Of a stretch of 5,612 nucleotides of DNA, positions 1 to 3,648 are shown in pieces. The notes beneath the pieces were generated by a model. The model ran no database searches. It was not told where the DNA came from and saw nothing but the letters and a program-made list of their open reading frames with translations. The position numbers were made by a program, and so were the translations under genes. Position 1 is the stretch's first letter, and every line of letters begins with the position of its first letter. Source of the stretch: 1-14-0-10-45-29 sp964532715 (GTDB lineage: Archaea; Micrarchaeota; Micrarchaeia; Anstonellales; Anstonellaceae); NCBI GenBank assembly GCA_964532715.1, contig CAZHIX010000060.1:1-5612 (forward strand), written 5' to 3'.

Positions 1-237
1 ATCACTGTGTTTATACATCTTGTAGCCACCAAGATGTAATTTTCCAGCATAATTTGTTATGAATTCATCAATTTCTTTTTTTCTCTGATCATCTTGATCG
101 TATTTATGCAAAGCTTCGCTTACCACTTTTGATAAAGAGCCTTTTTTGCCACCATACTTTCTTTTTGCAAGACGACGCATAATCTGCTCTGTTTGCTTAT
201 CCAATGCAATAATTACGTTTCCCATTAAATATCCCAT
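1..237 (-). CDS. RHH-type antitoxin-like protein, 3' end cut by window edge
   Basis: This frame runs leftward from ATG 237 (alternative ATG 225) off the window edge without a stop, giving 79 codons. Residues 5-42 start with a short beta strand (NVIIALD) followed by two predicted helices and the segment KYGGKKGSLSKVVSEALHKY. That pattern resembles the small archaeal ribbon-helix-helix or VapB-like DNA-binding antitoxins that precede PIN toxins; this is family recognition from memory. The stretch after residue 43 is charged and would be the toxin-binding tail. GGTG at 245-248, 7 nt before ATG 237, favours that start. A TATA-like box at 255-266 would instead place transcription start near 235, which suits ATG 225 or a nearly leaderless message. 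The partner toxin, if there is one, lies outside the window. The frame is solid; the function is inferred. Confidence 0.6.
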   Translation of the reverse strand, partial: MGYLMGNVIIALDKQTEQIMRRLAKRKYGGKKGSLSKVVSEALHKYDQDDQRKKEIDEFITNYAGKLHLGGYKMYKHSD

Positions 238-254
238 ATATATACACCGCAAAG

Positions 255-266
255 AAATATATATAA
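255..266 (-). promoter_or_regulatory. TATA-like promoter box for the partial RHH gene
   Basis: On the minus strand this reads TTATATATATTT, an archaeal TATA-box type sequence. The usual spacing of about 25 nt puts the start site near 235, next to the two candidate start codons. The region is AT-rich, so a chance match is possible. Confidence 0.4.
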
Positions 267-296
267 CTTTCTAAAGCACGAATGAGGTTAAATAAA

Positions 297-341
297 AACA
301 AATAGAAAACAATCAAAAAACAAATAAAAAACACAAAAGTA
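297..341 (-). terminator. Cluster of oligo-T runs after the AbrB-tail gene
   Basis: Read on the minus strand, the 50 bases after the stop codon at 346-348 contain two T6 runs and several T4 runs separated by one to four bases, with no GC-rich hairpin. Archaeal RNA polymerase terminates at oligo-T tracts of this kind. The tracts lie between two genes on the same strand, so they would insulate the partial RHH gene from its upstream neighbour. Confidence 0.5.
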
Positions 342-345
342 GAGC

Positions 346-720
346 CTAGAAATTATTCAGAGGTTTATCTTGCAAATGATTTGAAACTTCAGCTCTGTTT
401 TCGCAAACCACAGTTTCAGATATTTTTGATATCTCAACTGCACACTCCGATTGATTTTGAGCCATAGCCACCATAGGTTTTGCAAGCGCAGACTCACAAA
501 CTATTTCGTTTGCAATAGGTTTAATCTGTGCAACTTCACTTTCAACCATTTTATGTTCAAGATCAATATCTGATTGAACCGCCTGCATCGGTTGTGAAAT
601 TTGTAGAAGTAAACCCTGAGGAGTTTGCACAAAAGACACTTCCCCGCCTGCACTTATGCTTAGTTTTTCCCTAATTACTTTTGGGATATTTACACTTCCA
701 TTTTTTGATATTTTAACCAT
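346..720 (-). CDS. SpoVT/AbrB-domain protein with long polar C-terminal tail
   Basis: The 124-residue protein opens with a swapped-hairpin AbrB DNA-binding domain at about residues 1-43: VKISKNGSVNIPKVIREKL, then a GEVSFV strand and a GLLLQIS strand. This is the fold of AbrB, MazE and VapB-type antitoxins. AbrB antitoxins normally have a tail of 30-45 residues. Here about 80 residues follow, acidic and polar, rich in Gln, Glu, Ser and Ala, with Cys at about 75, 93 and 105 and no recognised domain. The start is well supported by AAGGTGGT at 725-732, 4 nt before the ATG. No toxin gene follows on this strand; an oligo-T cluster does. It is therefore an orphan AbrB regulator or an antitoxin that lost its partner. 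The gene is divergent from the AbrB antitoxin at 874, and a dyad lies between them. The domain call is confident; the role is not. Confidence 0.8.
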   Translation of the reverse strand: MVKISKNGSVNIPKVIREKLSISAGGEVSFVQTPQGLLLQISQPMQAVQSDIDLEHKMVESEVAQIKPIANEIVCESALAKPMVAMAQNQSECAVEISKISETVVCENRAEVSNHLQDKPLNNF

Positions 721-724
721 TCAA

Positions 725-732
725 ACCACCTT
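725..732 (-). promoter_or_regulatory. Shine-Dalgarno AAGGTGGT, 4-nt spacer
   Basis: The minus strand reads AAGGTGGT-TTGA-ATG. The same AGGTGGT-N4-ATG arrangement occurs at 3009-3020 and 4848-4859, so it looks like the strong ribosome binding site of this genome. It fixes the AbrB-tail protein start at 720. Confidence 0.75.
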
Positions 733-770
733 GAAATAAAAAACGTGCACAACAACTAAGTGTGTTTGTA

Positions 771-788
771 GAGGGGTAATTTCCCATC
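771..788. repeat. Intergenic dyad GAKGGG-N6-CCCMTC, copy 1
   Basis: The plus strand reads GAGGGG-TAATTT-CCCATC, an imperfect palindrome with 5 of 6 matched pairs. Read on the minus strand its half-sites are GATGGG and CCCCTC, identical to those of the copy at 3594-3611. It sits between two divergent AbrB-type genes, 50 nt upstream of the ATG at 720 and 85 nt upstream of the ATG at 874. The octamer TGTGATTG follows at 801-808, as it does after copy 3 at nearly the same distance. An operator for one of the local DNA-binding proteins is plausible but inferred. Confidence 0.5.
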
Positions 789-833
789 AAAATAAAAAAA
801 TGTGATTGAAGTATAAGCAGTTATATATGAGTC

Positions 834-848
834 TATAAATATTTATAA
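834..848 (+). promoter_or_regulatory. TATA-like region for the AbrB-PIN unit
   Basis: Two overlapping TATA-like sequences, TATAAAT at 834-840 and TTTATAA at 842-848, lie 26-40 nt upstream of the ATG at 874. The second would give an almost leaderless transcript; the first would leave a leader of about 12 nt. The surrounding sequence is very AT-rich, so this is a weak call. Confidence 0.3.
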
Positions 849-873
849 TTGAAAATATAAAATGGTTGATTAA

Positions 874-1122
874 ATGCCTATAATATATGAGAATGGACAG
901 GTCGTTATTCCAAAACATCTGCGAGAATCGCTTAATCTCACTCCAGGTACACATGTTCAATTCATAGTTGAAAATGATTGCTTAAAGATTCGTTCAGAAA
1001 AAGATACGATGGTTGAATTTGAGCGACTTTGTTTGCAAGGTTCGCATACACAAAAAGAAACAGAACAACTGATAAAAAAAATTGAAGAAAAACAAAAAAA
1101 GGAGATTTTGAATGTTCCTTGA
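874..1122 (+). CDS. AbrB-family antitoxin (VapB-like) of a PIN toxin pair
   Basis: This is an 82-residue protein. Residues 1-45 form an AbrB/MazE-type DNA-binding domain: MPIIYENGQVVIPKHLRESL, then THVQFIVEND and CLKIRSE strands. Residues 46-82 are a charged helix ending in a Lys/Glu-rich stretch, the usual toxin-binding tail of a VapB antitoxin. Such proteins neutralise the partner PIN RNase and repress their own operon. The length is normal for the family and the gene is intact. Its last 11 bases overlap the ATG of the PIN gene at 1112, which has its own GGAG at 1101-1104, so the pair was built for coupled translation. A loose GGTTGAT at 864-870 precedes the start, and leaderless expression is also possible. 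Because the downstream toxin is broken, this antitoxin is now probably a lone regulator. Confidence 0.85.
   Translation: MPIIYENGQVVIPKHLRESLNLTPGTHVQFIVENDCLKIRSEKDTMVEFERLCLQGSHTQKETEQLIKKIEEKQKKEILNVP
1101..1104 (+). promoter_or_regulatory. Shine-Dalgarno GGAG that sets the original PIN start
   Basis: GGAG lies 7 nt before ATG 1112. It supports translation starting at MFLDANIFI rather than at the TTG at 1119, which only begins the downstream open frame. This is part of the case that the toxin gene is frameshifted. Confidence 0.55.
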
Positions 1123-1508
1123 CGCAAATATATTCATATGCCTTTGATTTAAAAGAAGGTGATAAAAAAATTGCATGTCAAAAGCTATTGCGCTCAATTA
1201 TTTTGGGAACAACAAACGCACACACAAGCGTTCTTGTTCTAAACAAGGTTCATTATTTTTTTCTAAATTCTCAAAATGCAAAACGAGCGAATGCCATTAT
1301 AAAGAACATTTTAACATATAGAAATCTAACAATTCTTCCAATTGATAAAGAACTTTTTTTCTTGGTTGCACAATACACTCAAGATGGACTTCAGACTACA
1401 GATGCATTTCATGTAGCATCTATGAAGCTCAATTCAATTGCAACTATATGCTCATACGATAAGGGTTTTGATTCTATAAAAACAATTAAACGTCAAGTTT
1501 CAAAATGA
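1112..1508 (+). pseudogene. PIN-domain toxin (VapC-like), frameshifted near its N-terminus
   Basis: Translation from ATG 1112 gives MFLDANIFICL and then TGA at 1145-1147. The LDANIF block is the N-terminal PIN strand carrying the first catalytic Asp. The rest of the protein lies in another frame, from about 1140 to 1508: AFDLKEGDKK and so on to a TGA stop. That part keeps the PIN core, including TTDAFHVASM and SYDKGFD, which hold the late acidic residues. Adding 2 nt in the AT-repeat at about 1129-1140 would give DANIFIYAFD, the familiar PIN opening. Removing 1 nt would also restore the frame. In addition, the Glu expected in LVLNEVHY is Lys (codon 1245-1247, AAG). With the first Asp split off and this Glu lost, an active RNase is unlikely. 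The joined length of about 130 residues is normal for the family. A sequencing error could explain the frameshift but not the Lys as well, short of two errors. Confidence 0.75.
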
Positions 1509-1661
1509 AACTACATATTCAAAACAGAACTGCAAAATAGACGCGATTTATACGATGTAAAAAACCAATTTTCAAATTCATGATTAAGAGTGTATCTTGA
1601 TCTAAACCGTGAATTTGAAGAGCATAACGTTTATTTATCAAACGAACTTGCGCAAACCTAA
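1509..1661 (+). pseudogene. Coding-like remnant after the PIN gene, internal stop
   Basis: In the same frame as the 3' part of the PIN gene, directly after its TGA, the sequence reads NYIFKTELQNRRDLYDVKNQ, a few more residues, a TGA at 1581-1583, then LRVYLDLNREFEEHNVYLSN to TAA at 1659-1661. The composition looks like a helical protein and the codons look like those of neighbouring genes, but there is no ATG start or ribosome binding site. TGG to TGA at 1581 is one simple explanation of the internal stop. Its end overlaps the convergent stop of the membrane protein gene by 3 bases. I do not recognise the family. It may be the tail of a decayed gene or plain chance; nothing else was found in this stretch. 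Confidence 0.3.
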
Positions 1662-1951
1662 TCTCTTTTTCCCTCGCCTGCAAATGAGGATTTGAAAAAT
1701 CCTGCTATAAACCCAAGCGCGCCACCGATAGCAGTGAGATTTGGCTCAATTATCCCAAACGAGCTAAAACCATCTATTACGATCTGGCCAAGAACTGGCG
1801 TGTGTTGCAAAATGAAGCCTGTGATTGCACCCATTAGCGCACCGAAAATAGCGAACAGAAATATCGCAAATATACTTACAATCGCGACTACTACTCCCAC
1901 AACAGATGCGGTTAAACCGACTGCAAATGCCTTTAGAAACGACTTGAACAT
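1658..1951 (-). CDS. Small multi-pass membrane protein, function unknown
   Basis: From ATG 1951 the product is 97 residues. Residues 8-50 are almost wholly hydrophobic and long enough for two membrane helices. A polar link with HTPVLGQ follows, and a third Gly-rich hydrophobic segment lies at about 72-86, ending in a charged tail (KSSFAGEGKRD). Small Gly/Ala-rich membrane proteins of this kind are common in archaeal genomes, mostly uncharacterised. I cannot assign a function; holin-like or envelope roles would be speculation. ATG 1951 is preferred over GTG 1960 because GGTG at 1958-1961 lies 6 nt before the ATG and overlaps the GTG. The frame opposite on the plus strand (1692-2024) is Pro/Ile-rich antisense noise. 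Upstream are an AT-rich box at 1981-1991 and two inverted repeats at 2023-2059. Confidence 0.7.
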   Translation of the reverse strand: MFKSFLKAFAVGLTASVVGVVVAIVSIFAIFLFAIFGALMGAITGFILQHTPVLGQIVIDGFSSFGIIEPNLTAIGGALGFIAGFFKSSFAGEGKRD

Positions 1952-1980
1952 GCAAAACACCAGATATAAAATAGCACGTG

Positions 1981-1991
1981 ATTTATTTAAG
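1981..1991 (-). promoter_or_regulatory. Candidate TATA box for the membrane protein gene
   Basis: The minus strand reads CTTAAATAAAT. It is placed so that transcription would start near 1960, just before the GGTG site and ATG 1951. Support is position and composition only. Confidence 0.3.
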
Positions 1992-2022
1992 ACTTTTGCA
2001 AATGAAAATCAATCAAGATACT

Positions 2023-2036
2023 AAATCTATAGATTT
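2023..2036. repeat. Perfect 14-bp palindrome AAATCTATAGATTT
   Basis: AAATCTA and TAGATTT are exact reverse complements with no spacer. The site lies in the 126-bp gap between the MazF stop and the membrane protein start, about 32 bp upstream of the latter's candidate TATA box. A spacerless AT palindrome suits a protein-bound operator better than an RNA hairpin. Confidence 0.45.
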
Positions 2037-2059
2037 GTGTATAGTCTGCACGATACACA
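2036..2059. repeat. Inverted repeat TGTGTAT-N10-ATACACA
   Basis: Two 7-bp arms at 2036-2042 and 2053-2059 flank a 10-base loop and share base 2036 with the adjacent palindrome. On the minus strand it begins 18 nt after the MazF stop codon, so the transcript could fold here. No T-run follows directly, so it is not a clear terminator. Confidence 0.4.
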
Positions 2060-2077
2060 TTCAAAACCACAATAAGT

Positions 2078-2428
2078 CTATTCGCAAATCAGTTTGATTG
2101 TCTTTTCTATTACATCCTGTGTTTTTTTCTTTTTGAGAATTGCTAATTTCTTAACAAGTGAATTTTTAGAATATCTTGAGATCACATCAAACCTGATAGC
2201 AGAATCATCAATCATGTGATTTTTTTCAAAATCATTTACTTTATCAAGAACAAACGAATATTTGTGATCTAAATCAGTAGTTAGATGAACACAAATAACT
2301 TCATTATTGAAAGAATTATAGCCATTATTTGATATAATTAAAACAGGGCGTGCCTTCACATCTTCTCTATCCAACCTATCTTTAGCATGTACTGCAAGCC
2401 ATATATCTGAGCGATGAAAATCATCCAT
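2078..2428 (-). CDS. PemK/MazF-family toxin, predicted RNA endonuclease
   Basis: The 116-residue protein has the MazF/PemK beta-barrel pattern. RSDIWLA (residues 6-12) is the first strand, and KARPVLIISNN (25-35) carries the conserved Arg-Pro. VICVHLTTD (44-52) carries the conserved Thr strand. SAIRFDVISRYSKNSLVKKL (76-95) precedes a C-terminal helix. In this family the Arg and Thr positions act in cleavage of single-stranded RNA. The length is normal and no lesion is visible. Its ATG lies 4 nt after the stop of the upstream RHH antitoxin gene, and AGTGAT stands 3 nt before the ATG, so the two are translated from one message. The toxin role is known for the family; target sequence and activity are not readable here. 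Confidence 0.88.
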   Translation of the reverse strand: MDDFHRSDIWLAVHAKDRLDREDVKARPVLIISNNGYNSFNNEVICVHLTTDLDHKYSFVLDKVNDFEKNHMIDDSAIRFDVISRYSKNSLVKKLAILKKKKTQDVIEKTIKLICE

Positions 2429-2432
2429 AATA

Positions 2433-2669
2433 TCACTTTATGTATTTATTCCAAACTTTGTCTTCTTTTGGATCGTTCCAAATATCTTGATTTGCATTCT
2501 GTGCCACAAATTGTTTTATTTTCTCATTTTCAATTATATTTCTTTTTTCTCGCTCATCAAACTCTCTAATGGCCATTCTGAGAATTTCTACTTTTGAACC
2601 TGCATAACCCTTGGAGATATACTTGTGAATTATCTCTTCATAATAAGCACCTAAATTGACATTTACCAT
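2433..2669 (-). CDS. Ribbon-helix-helix antitoxin of the MazF pair
   Basis: The preferred start, ATG 2669, gives 78 residues: MVNVNLGAYYEEIIHKYISK opens with the RHH beta strand (VNVNLG). Helix 1 follows, then GYAGSKVEILRMAIREF as the turn and second helix. The charged, Trp-containing tail would bind the toxin. GGTG at 2677-2680, 7 nt upstream, supports this start. The frame is open to ATG 2732, which would add 21 residues (MMNKLNTFNN and so on). An AT box at 2752-2759 could serve that longer form, but the added segment does not look like part of the fold. The gene is immediately upstream of the MazF toxin, the standard antitoxin-first order. Such antitoxins usually repress their own promoter, so a binding site upstream is expected. 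Confidence 0.8.
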   Translation of the reverse strand: MVNVNLGAYYEEIIHKYISKGYAGSKVEILRMAIREFDEREKRNIIENEKIKQFVAQNANQDIWNDPKEDKVWNKYIK

Positions 2670-2690
2670 TTTAATACACCAATTACTAAT

Positions 2691-2700
2691 GTATATTAAA
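2691..2700 (-). promoter_or_regulatory. TATA-like box before the RHH-MazF operon
   Basis: The minus strand reads TTTAATATAC. Its spacing would place transcription start at about 2669, the ATG itself, which conflicts with use of the GGTG site at 2677-2680. The box at 2752-2759 (ATATAT) is the alternative. Support is low because the region is over 75% AT. Confidence 0.25.
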
Positions 2701-2770
2701 TGATTATTAAATGTATTTAATTTATTCATCATAGAATCACATTCAAAGTCAAATATATGATAAAATACGT

Positions 2771-2780
2771 TATTATATAG
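2771..2780 (+). promoter_or_regulatory. TATA-like box before the 2805-2850 inverted repeat
   Basis: TATTATATAG lies about 26 nt upstream of 2802, just before a stem-loop with arms at 2805-2812 and 2843-2850. It could drive a small RNA or a long leader of the RHH-RelE operon. Composition makes a chance match possible. Confidence 0.25.
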
Positions 2781-2804
2781 ACTAGAATAGAATGCACGAT
2801 AATA

Positions 2805-2850
2805 TCTGGATTGTCAAGGAGATGGTTTCCCCTCAAAAACATAGTCCAGA
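2805..2850 (+). other. Inverted repeat able to fold into a two-stem RNA; candidate ncRNA or leader
   Basis: TCTGGATT (2805-2812) can pair with AGTCCAGA (2843-2850), 8 bp including one G-U. Inside, GGAGA (2818-2822) can pair with TTTCC (2826-2830) across a 3-base loop, leaving an asymmetric internal loop of 5 and 12 nt. A TATA-like box lies at the right distance upstream, and the hairpin contains a degenerate copy of the intergenic dyad. ACA follows the stem directly, as in H/ACA guide RNAs, but the upper stem is short and no kink-turn is visible, so that class is not claimed. No ORF covers this stretch. Confidence 0.3.
2821..2834. repeat. Degenerate dyad copy 4, shortened spacer
   Basis: GATGG-TTT-CCCCTC keeps both half-sites of the dyad (one G short) with a 3-base instead of a 6-base spacer. 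AAAAACAT follows, as after copies 2 and 3. It lies 61 nt from copy 2. It may be a decayed copy or a coincidence within the hairpin. Confidence 0.3.
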
Positions 2851-2881
2851 CAACACATACGCTTGAGACAATTGAAAATAC

Positions 2882-2899
2882 GATGGGAAAACACCTCTT
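2882..2899 (+). repeat. Intergenic dyad-related repeat, copy 2
   Basis: GATGGGAAAACACC is identical over 14 bases to 3594-3607, and both copies continue into AAAACATTT. The right half-site CCTCTT is degraded, so the dyad is weaker here. It stands 121 nt upstream of the RHH gene at 3021, in the same orientation as copy 3, so the two copies bracket the RHH-RelE module. Confidence 0.5.
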
Positions 2900-2920
2900 A
2901 GAAAACATTTATTTTCATAC

Positions 2921-2940
2921 AATTAGTGCTAATTAGTAGT
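2921..2940 (+). repeat. Tandem direct repeat AATTAGT, 10-bp period
   Basis: AATTAGTGCT is followed by AATTAGTAGT. Seven of ten bases repeat exactly at one helical turn, upstream of the RHH antitoxin at 3021. RHH repressors often bind tandem sites on one DNA face, so autoregulation is a possible role; this is inference. Confidence 0.3.
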
Positions 2941-3008
2941 AAAACAACCAAATATGAAAAAGATATTCAAAAGATATGTTAATAATATTCATCTTATATT
3001 AGTTAGAT

Positions 3009-3016
3009 AAGGTGGT
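3009..3016 (+). promoter_or_regulatory. Shine-Dalgarno AAGGTGGT, 4-nt spacer
   Basis: AAGGTGGT-AACG-ATG sets the start of the RHH antitoxin at 3021 rather than at the in-frame GTG 3012, which lies inside the site. It is the same arrangement as at 725-732 and 4848-4855. Confidence 0.75.
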
Positions 3017-3020
3017 AACG

Positions 3021-3293
3021 ATGATGATGAGCCTAAGACTTGATAACTTTACAAAACAAATAGTTGAACAACTTGTACACACAGGTGTAGCTCCAGATAG
3101 AAATGAAGCGATAAGAATGATGATTCGCCATTACAATGAACACTTTAGCATAAAGCCAGTAAATGAGTTTATGCAGGATCAGATGGCAATAACAAAAATG
3201 CAAAAAATAGACGCGCAGATAGCTGGAGGCAAAAGAAAAGTTTTGAGTGAAAAAGAAGTTTTGAAGAAATATCCATATTTAAAAGATGATTAA
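3021..3293 (+). CDS. Ribbon-helix-helix antitoxin of the RelE/ParE pair
   Basis: The product is 90 residues from ATG 3021, where three consecutive ATG codons occur. MSLRLDNFTKQIVEQLVHTG gives the RHH strand and first helix. VAPDRNEAIRMMIRHYNEHF gives the turn and second helix (about residues 24-43). The remaining 45 residues are a charged helical tail with GGKRKVLSEKEVLKKYP, the likely toxin-binding part. The length fits archaeal RHH antitoxins. It ends 2 nt before the toxin ATG, so the pair forms a tight operon. The upstream region holds the AATTAGT direct repeat and dyad copies 2 and 4, and a TATA-like CTTATATTA at 2993-3001. Its role as antitoxin rests on fold and gene order; the DNA target is not known. 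Confidence 0.8.
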   Translation: MMMSLRLDNFTKQIVEQLVHTGVAPDRNEAIRMMIRHYNEHFSIKPVNEFMQDQMAITKMQKIDAQIAGGKRKVLSEKEVLKKYPYLKDD

Positions 3294-3295
3294 AT

Positions 3296-3565
3296 ATGTT
3301 CGAATTAGAATTTGATGAGAAATGGGATGAGTACTTTCTTTCACTTGACAAATCTATTCAGATTCGCATATATAAAAAAATAAAACAAATAAAACACGGG
3401 TTGTCTTCAAAACATATGCAAAAAGGATTGCCATATTTCAAAGAGAATGTGGGTCAGTATAGAATTACATACGTAGAATTCAGTGAAACTAAAATAAGAA
3501 GACTCTATTTTGTAGGCACGCACAAAGAATACGAGAAATGGATAAACGAGCAAATGTCTGATTGA
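3296..3565 (+). CDS. RelE/ParE-superfamily toxin
   Basis: The 89-residue protein has the compact RelE/ParE layout. A first strand, FELEFDEKWDEYFLSLDK, is followed by a helical hairpin (IQIRIYKKIKQIKHGL, about residues 22-37). Next come GLPYFKENVGQYRITYVEF (44-62) and RLYFVGTHKEYEKWI (69-83). VGQYRITY and the FVGTHKEY end are the recognisable core. RelE members cleave mRNA in the ribosome and ParE members poison gyrase. The core alone does not separate them, though the archaeal form with a basic RIxY strand and terminal HKEYEKW is more RelE-like. It follows the RHH antitoxin with a 2-nt gap; GATGAT at 3285-3290 may serve as a weak ribosome site. No damage is seen. After its TGA come a short A4T4 tract and then dyad copy 3. 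Confidence 0.83.
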   Translation: MFELEFDEKWDEYFLSLDKSIQIRIYKKIKQIKHGLSSKHMQKGLPYFKENVGQYRITYVEFSETKIRRLYFVGTHKEYEKWINEQMSD

Positions 3566-3593
3566 TAAAAATTTTAGTCGTTAACATAATTCT

Positions 3594-3611
3594 GATGGGA
3601 AAACACCCCTC
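3594..3611 (+). repeat. Intergenic dyad GAKGGG-N6-CCCMTC, copy 3
   Basis: GATGGG-AAAACA-CCCCTC has 5 of 6 matched arm pairs and lies 37 nt upstream of the radical SAM ATG. The half-sites are identical to copy 1 read on the opposite strand. An A7 tract follows, and TGTGATTG at 3625-3632 is the octamer that also follows copy 1. It could be an operator for the repair operon, or the end of the bracketed toxin-antitoxin unit. Confidence 0.5.
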
Positions 3612-3648
3612 TAAAAAAACATTTTGTGATTGCGCGCGCATTTAAATC

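Noticed and set aside
1119..1508. PIN protein starting at TTG 1119 as an intact gene
   Set aside because: The N-terminus from this frame (MTQIYSYAFD) lacks the catalytic Asp strand, which is found in the frame from ATG 1112 with a proper ribosome site. A frameshifted gene explains both.
1506..1583. TGA recoded as a sense codon
   Set aside because: Intact genes here end at TGA (RHH at 2433, RelE, radical SAM, AbrB), and Trp residues are encoded by TGG, so the internal TGA at 1581 is better read as decay.
1692..2024. 110-codon plus-strand open frame opposite the membrane protein gene
   Set aside because: Its Pro/Ile/Asn-rich product matches what antisense of a Gly/Ala/Val-rich membrane gene gives, and it lacks a ribosome site. 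The minus-strand frame has membrane helices and a GGTG site.
2805..2855. H/ACA or C/D box guide RNA
   Set aside because: ACA follows the stem, but the upper stem has only 5 bp, there is no kink-turn, and the distances do not fit the class well. No paired C and D boxes were found. It is kept only as an unnamed structured element.
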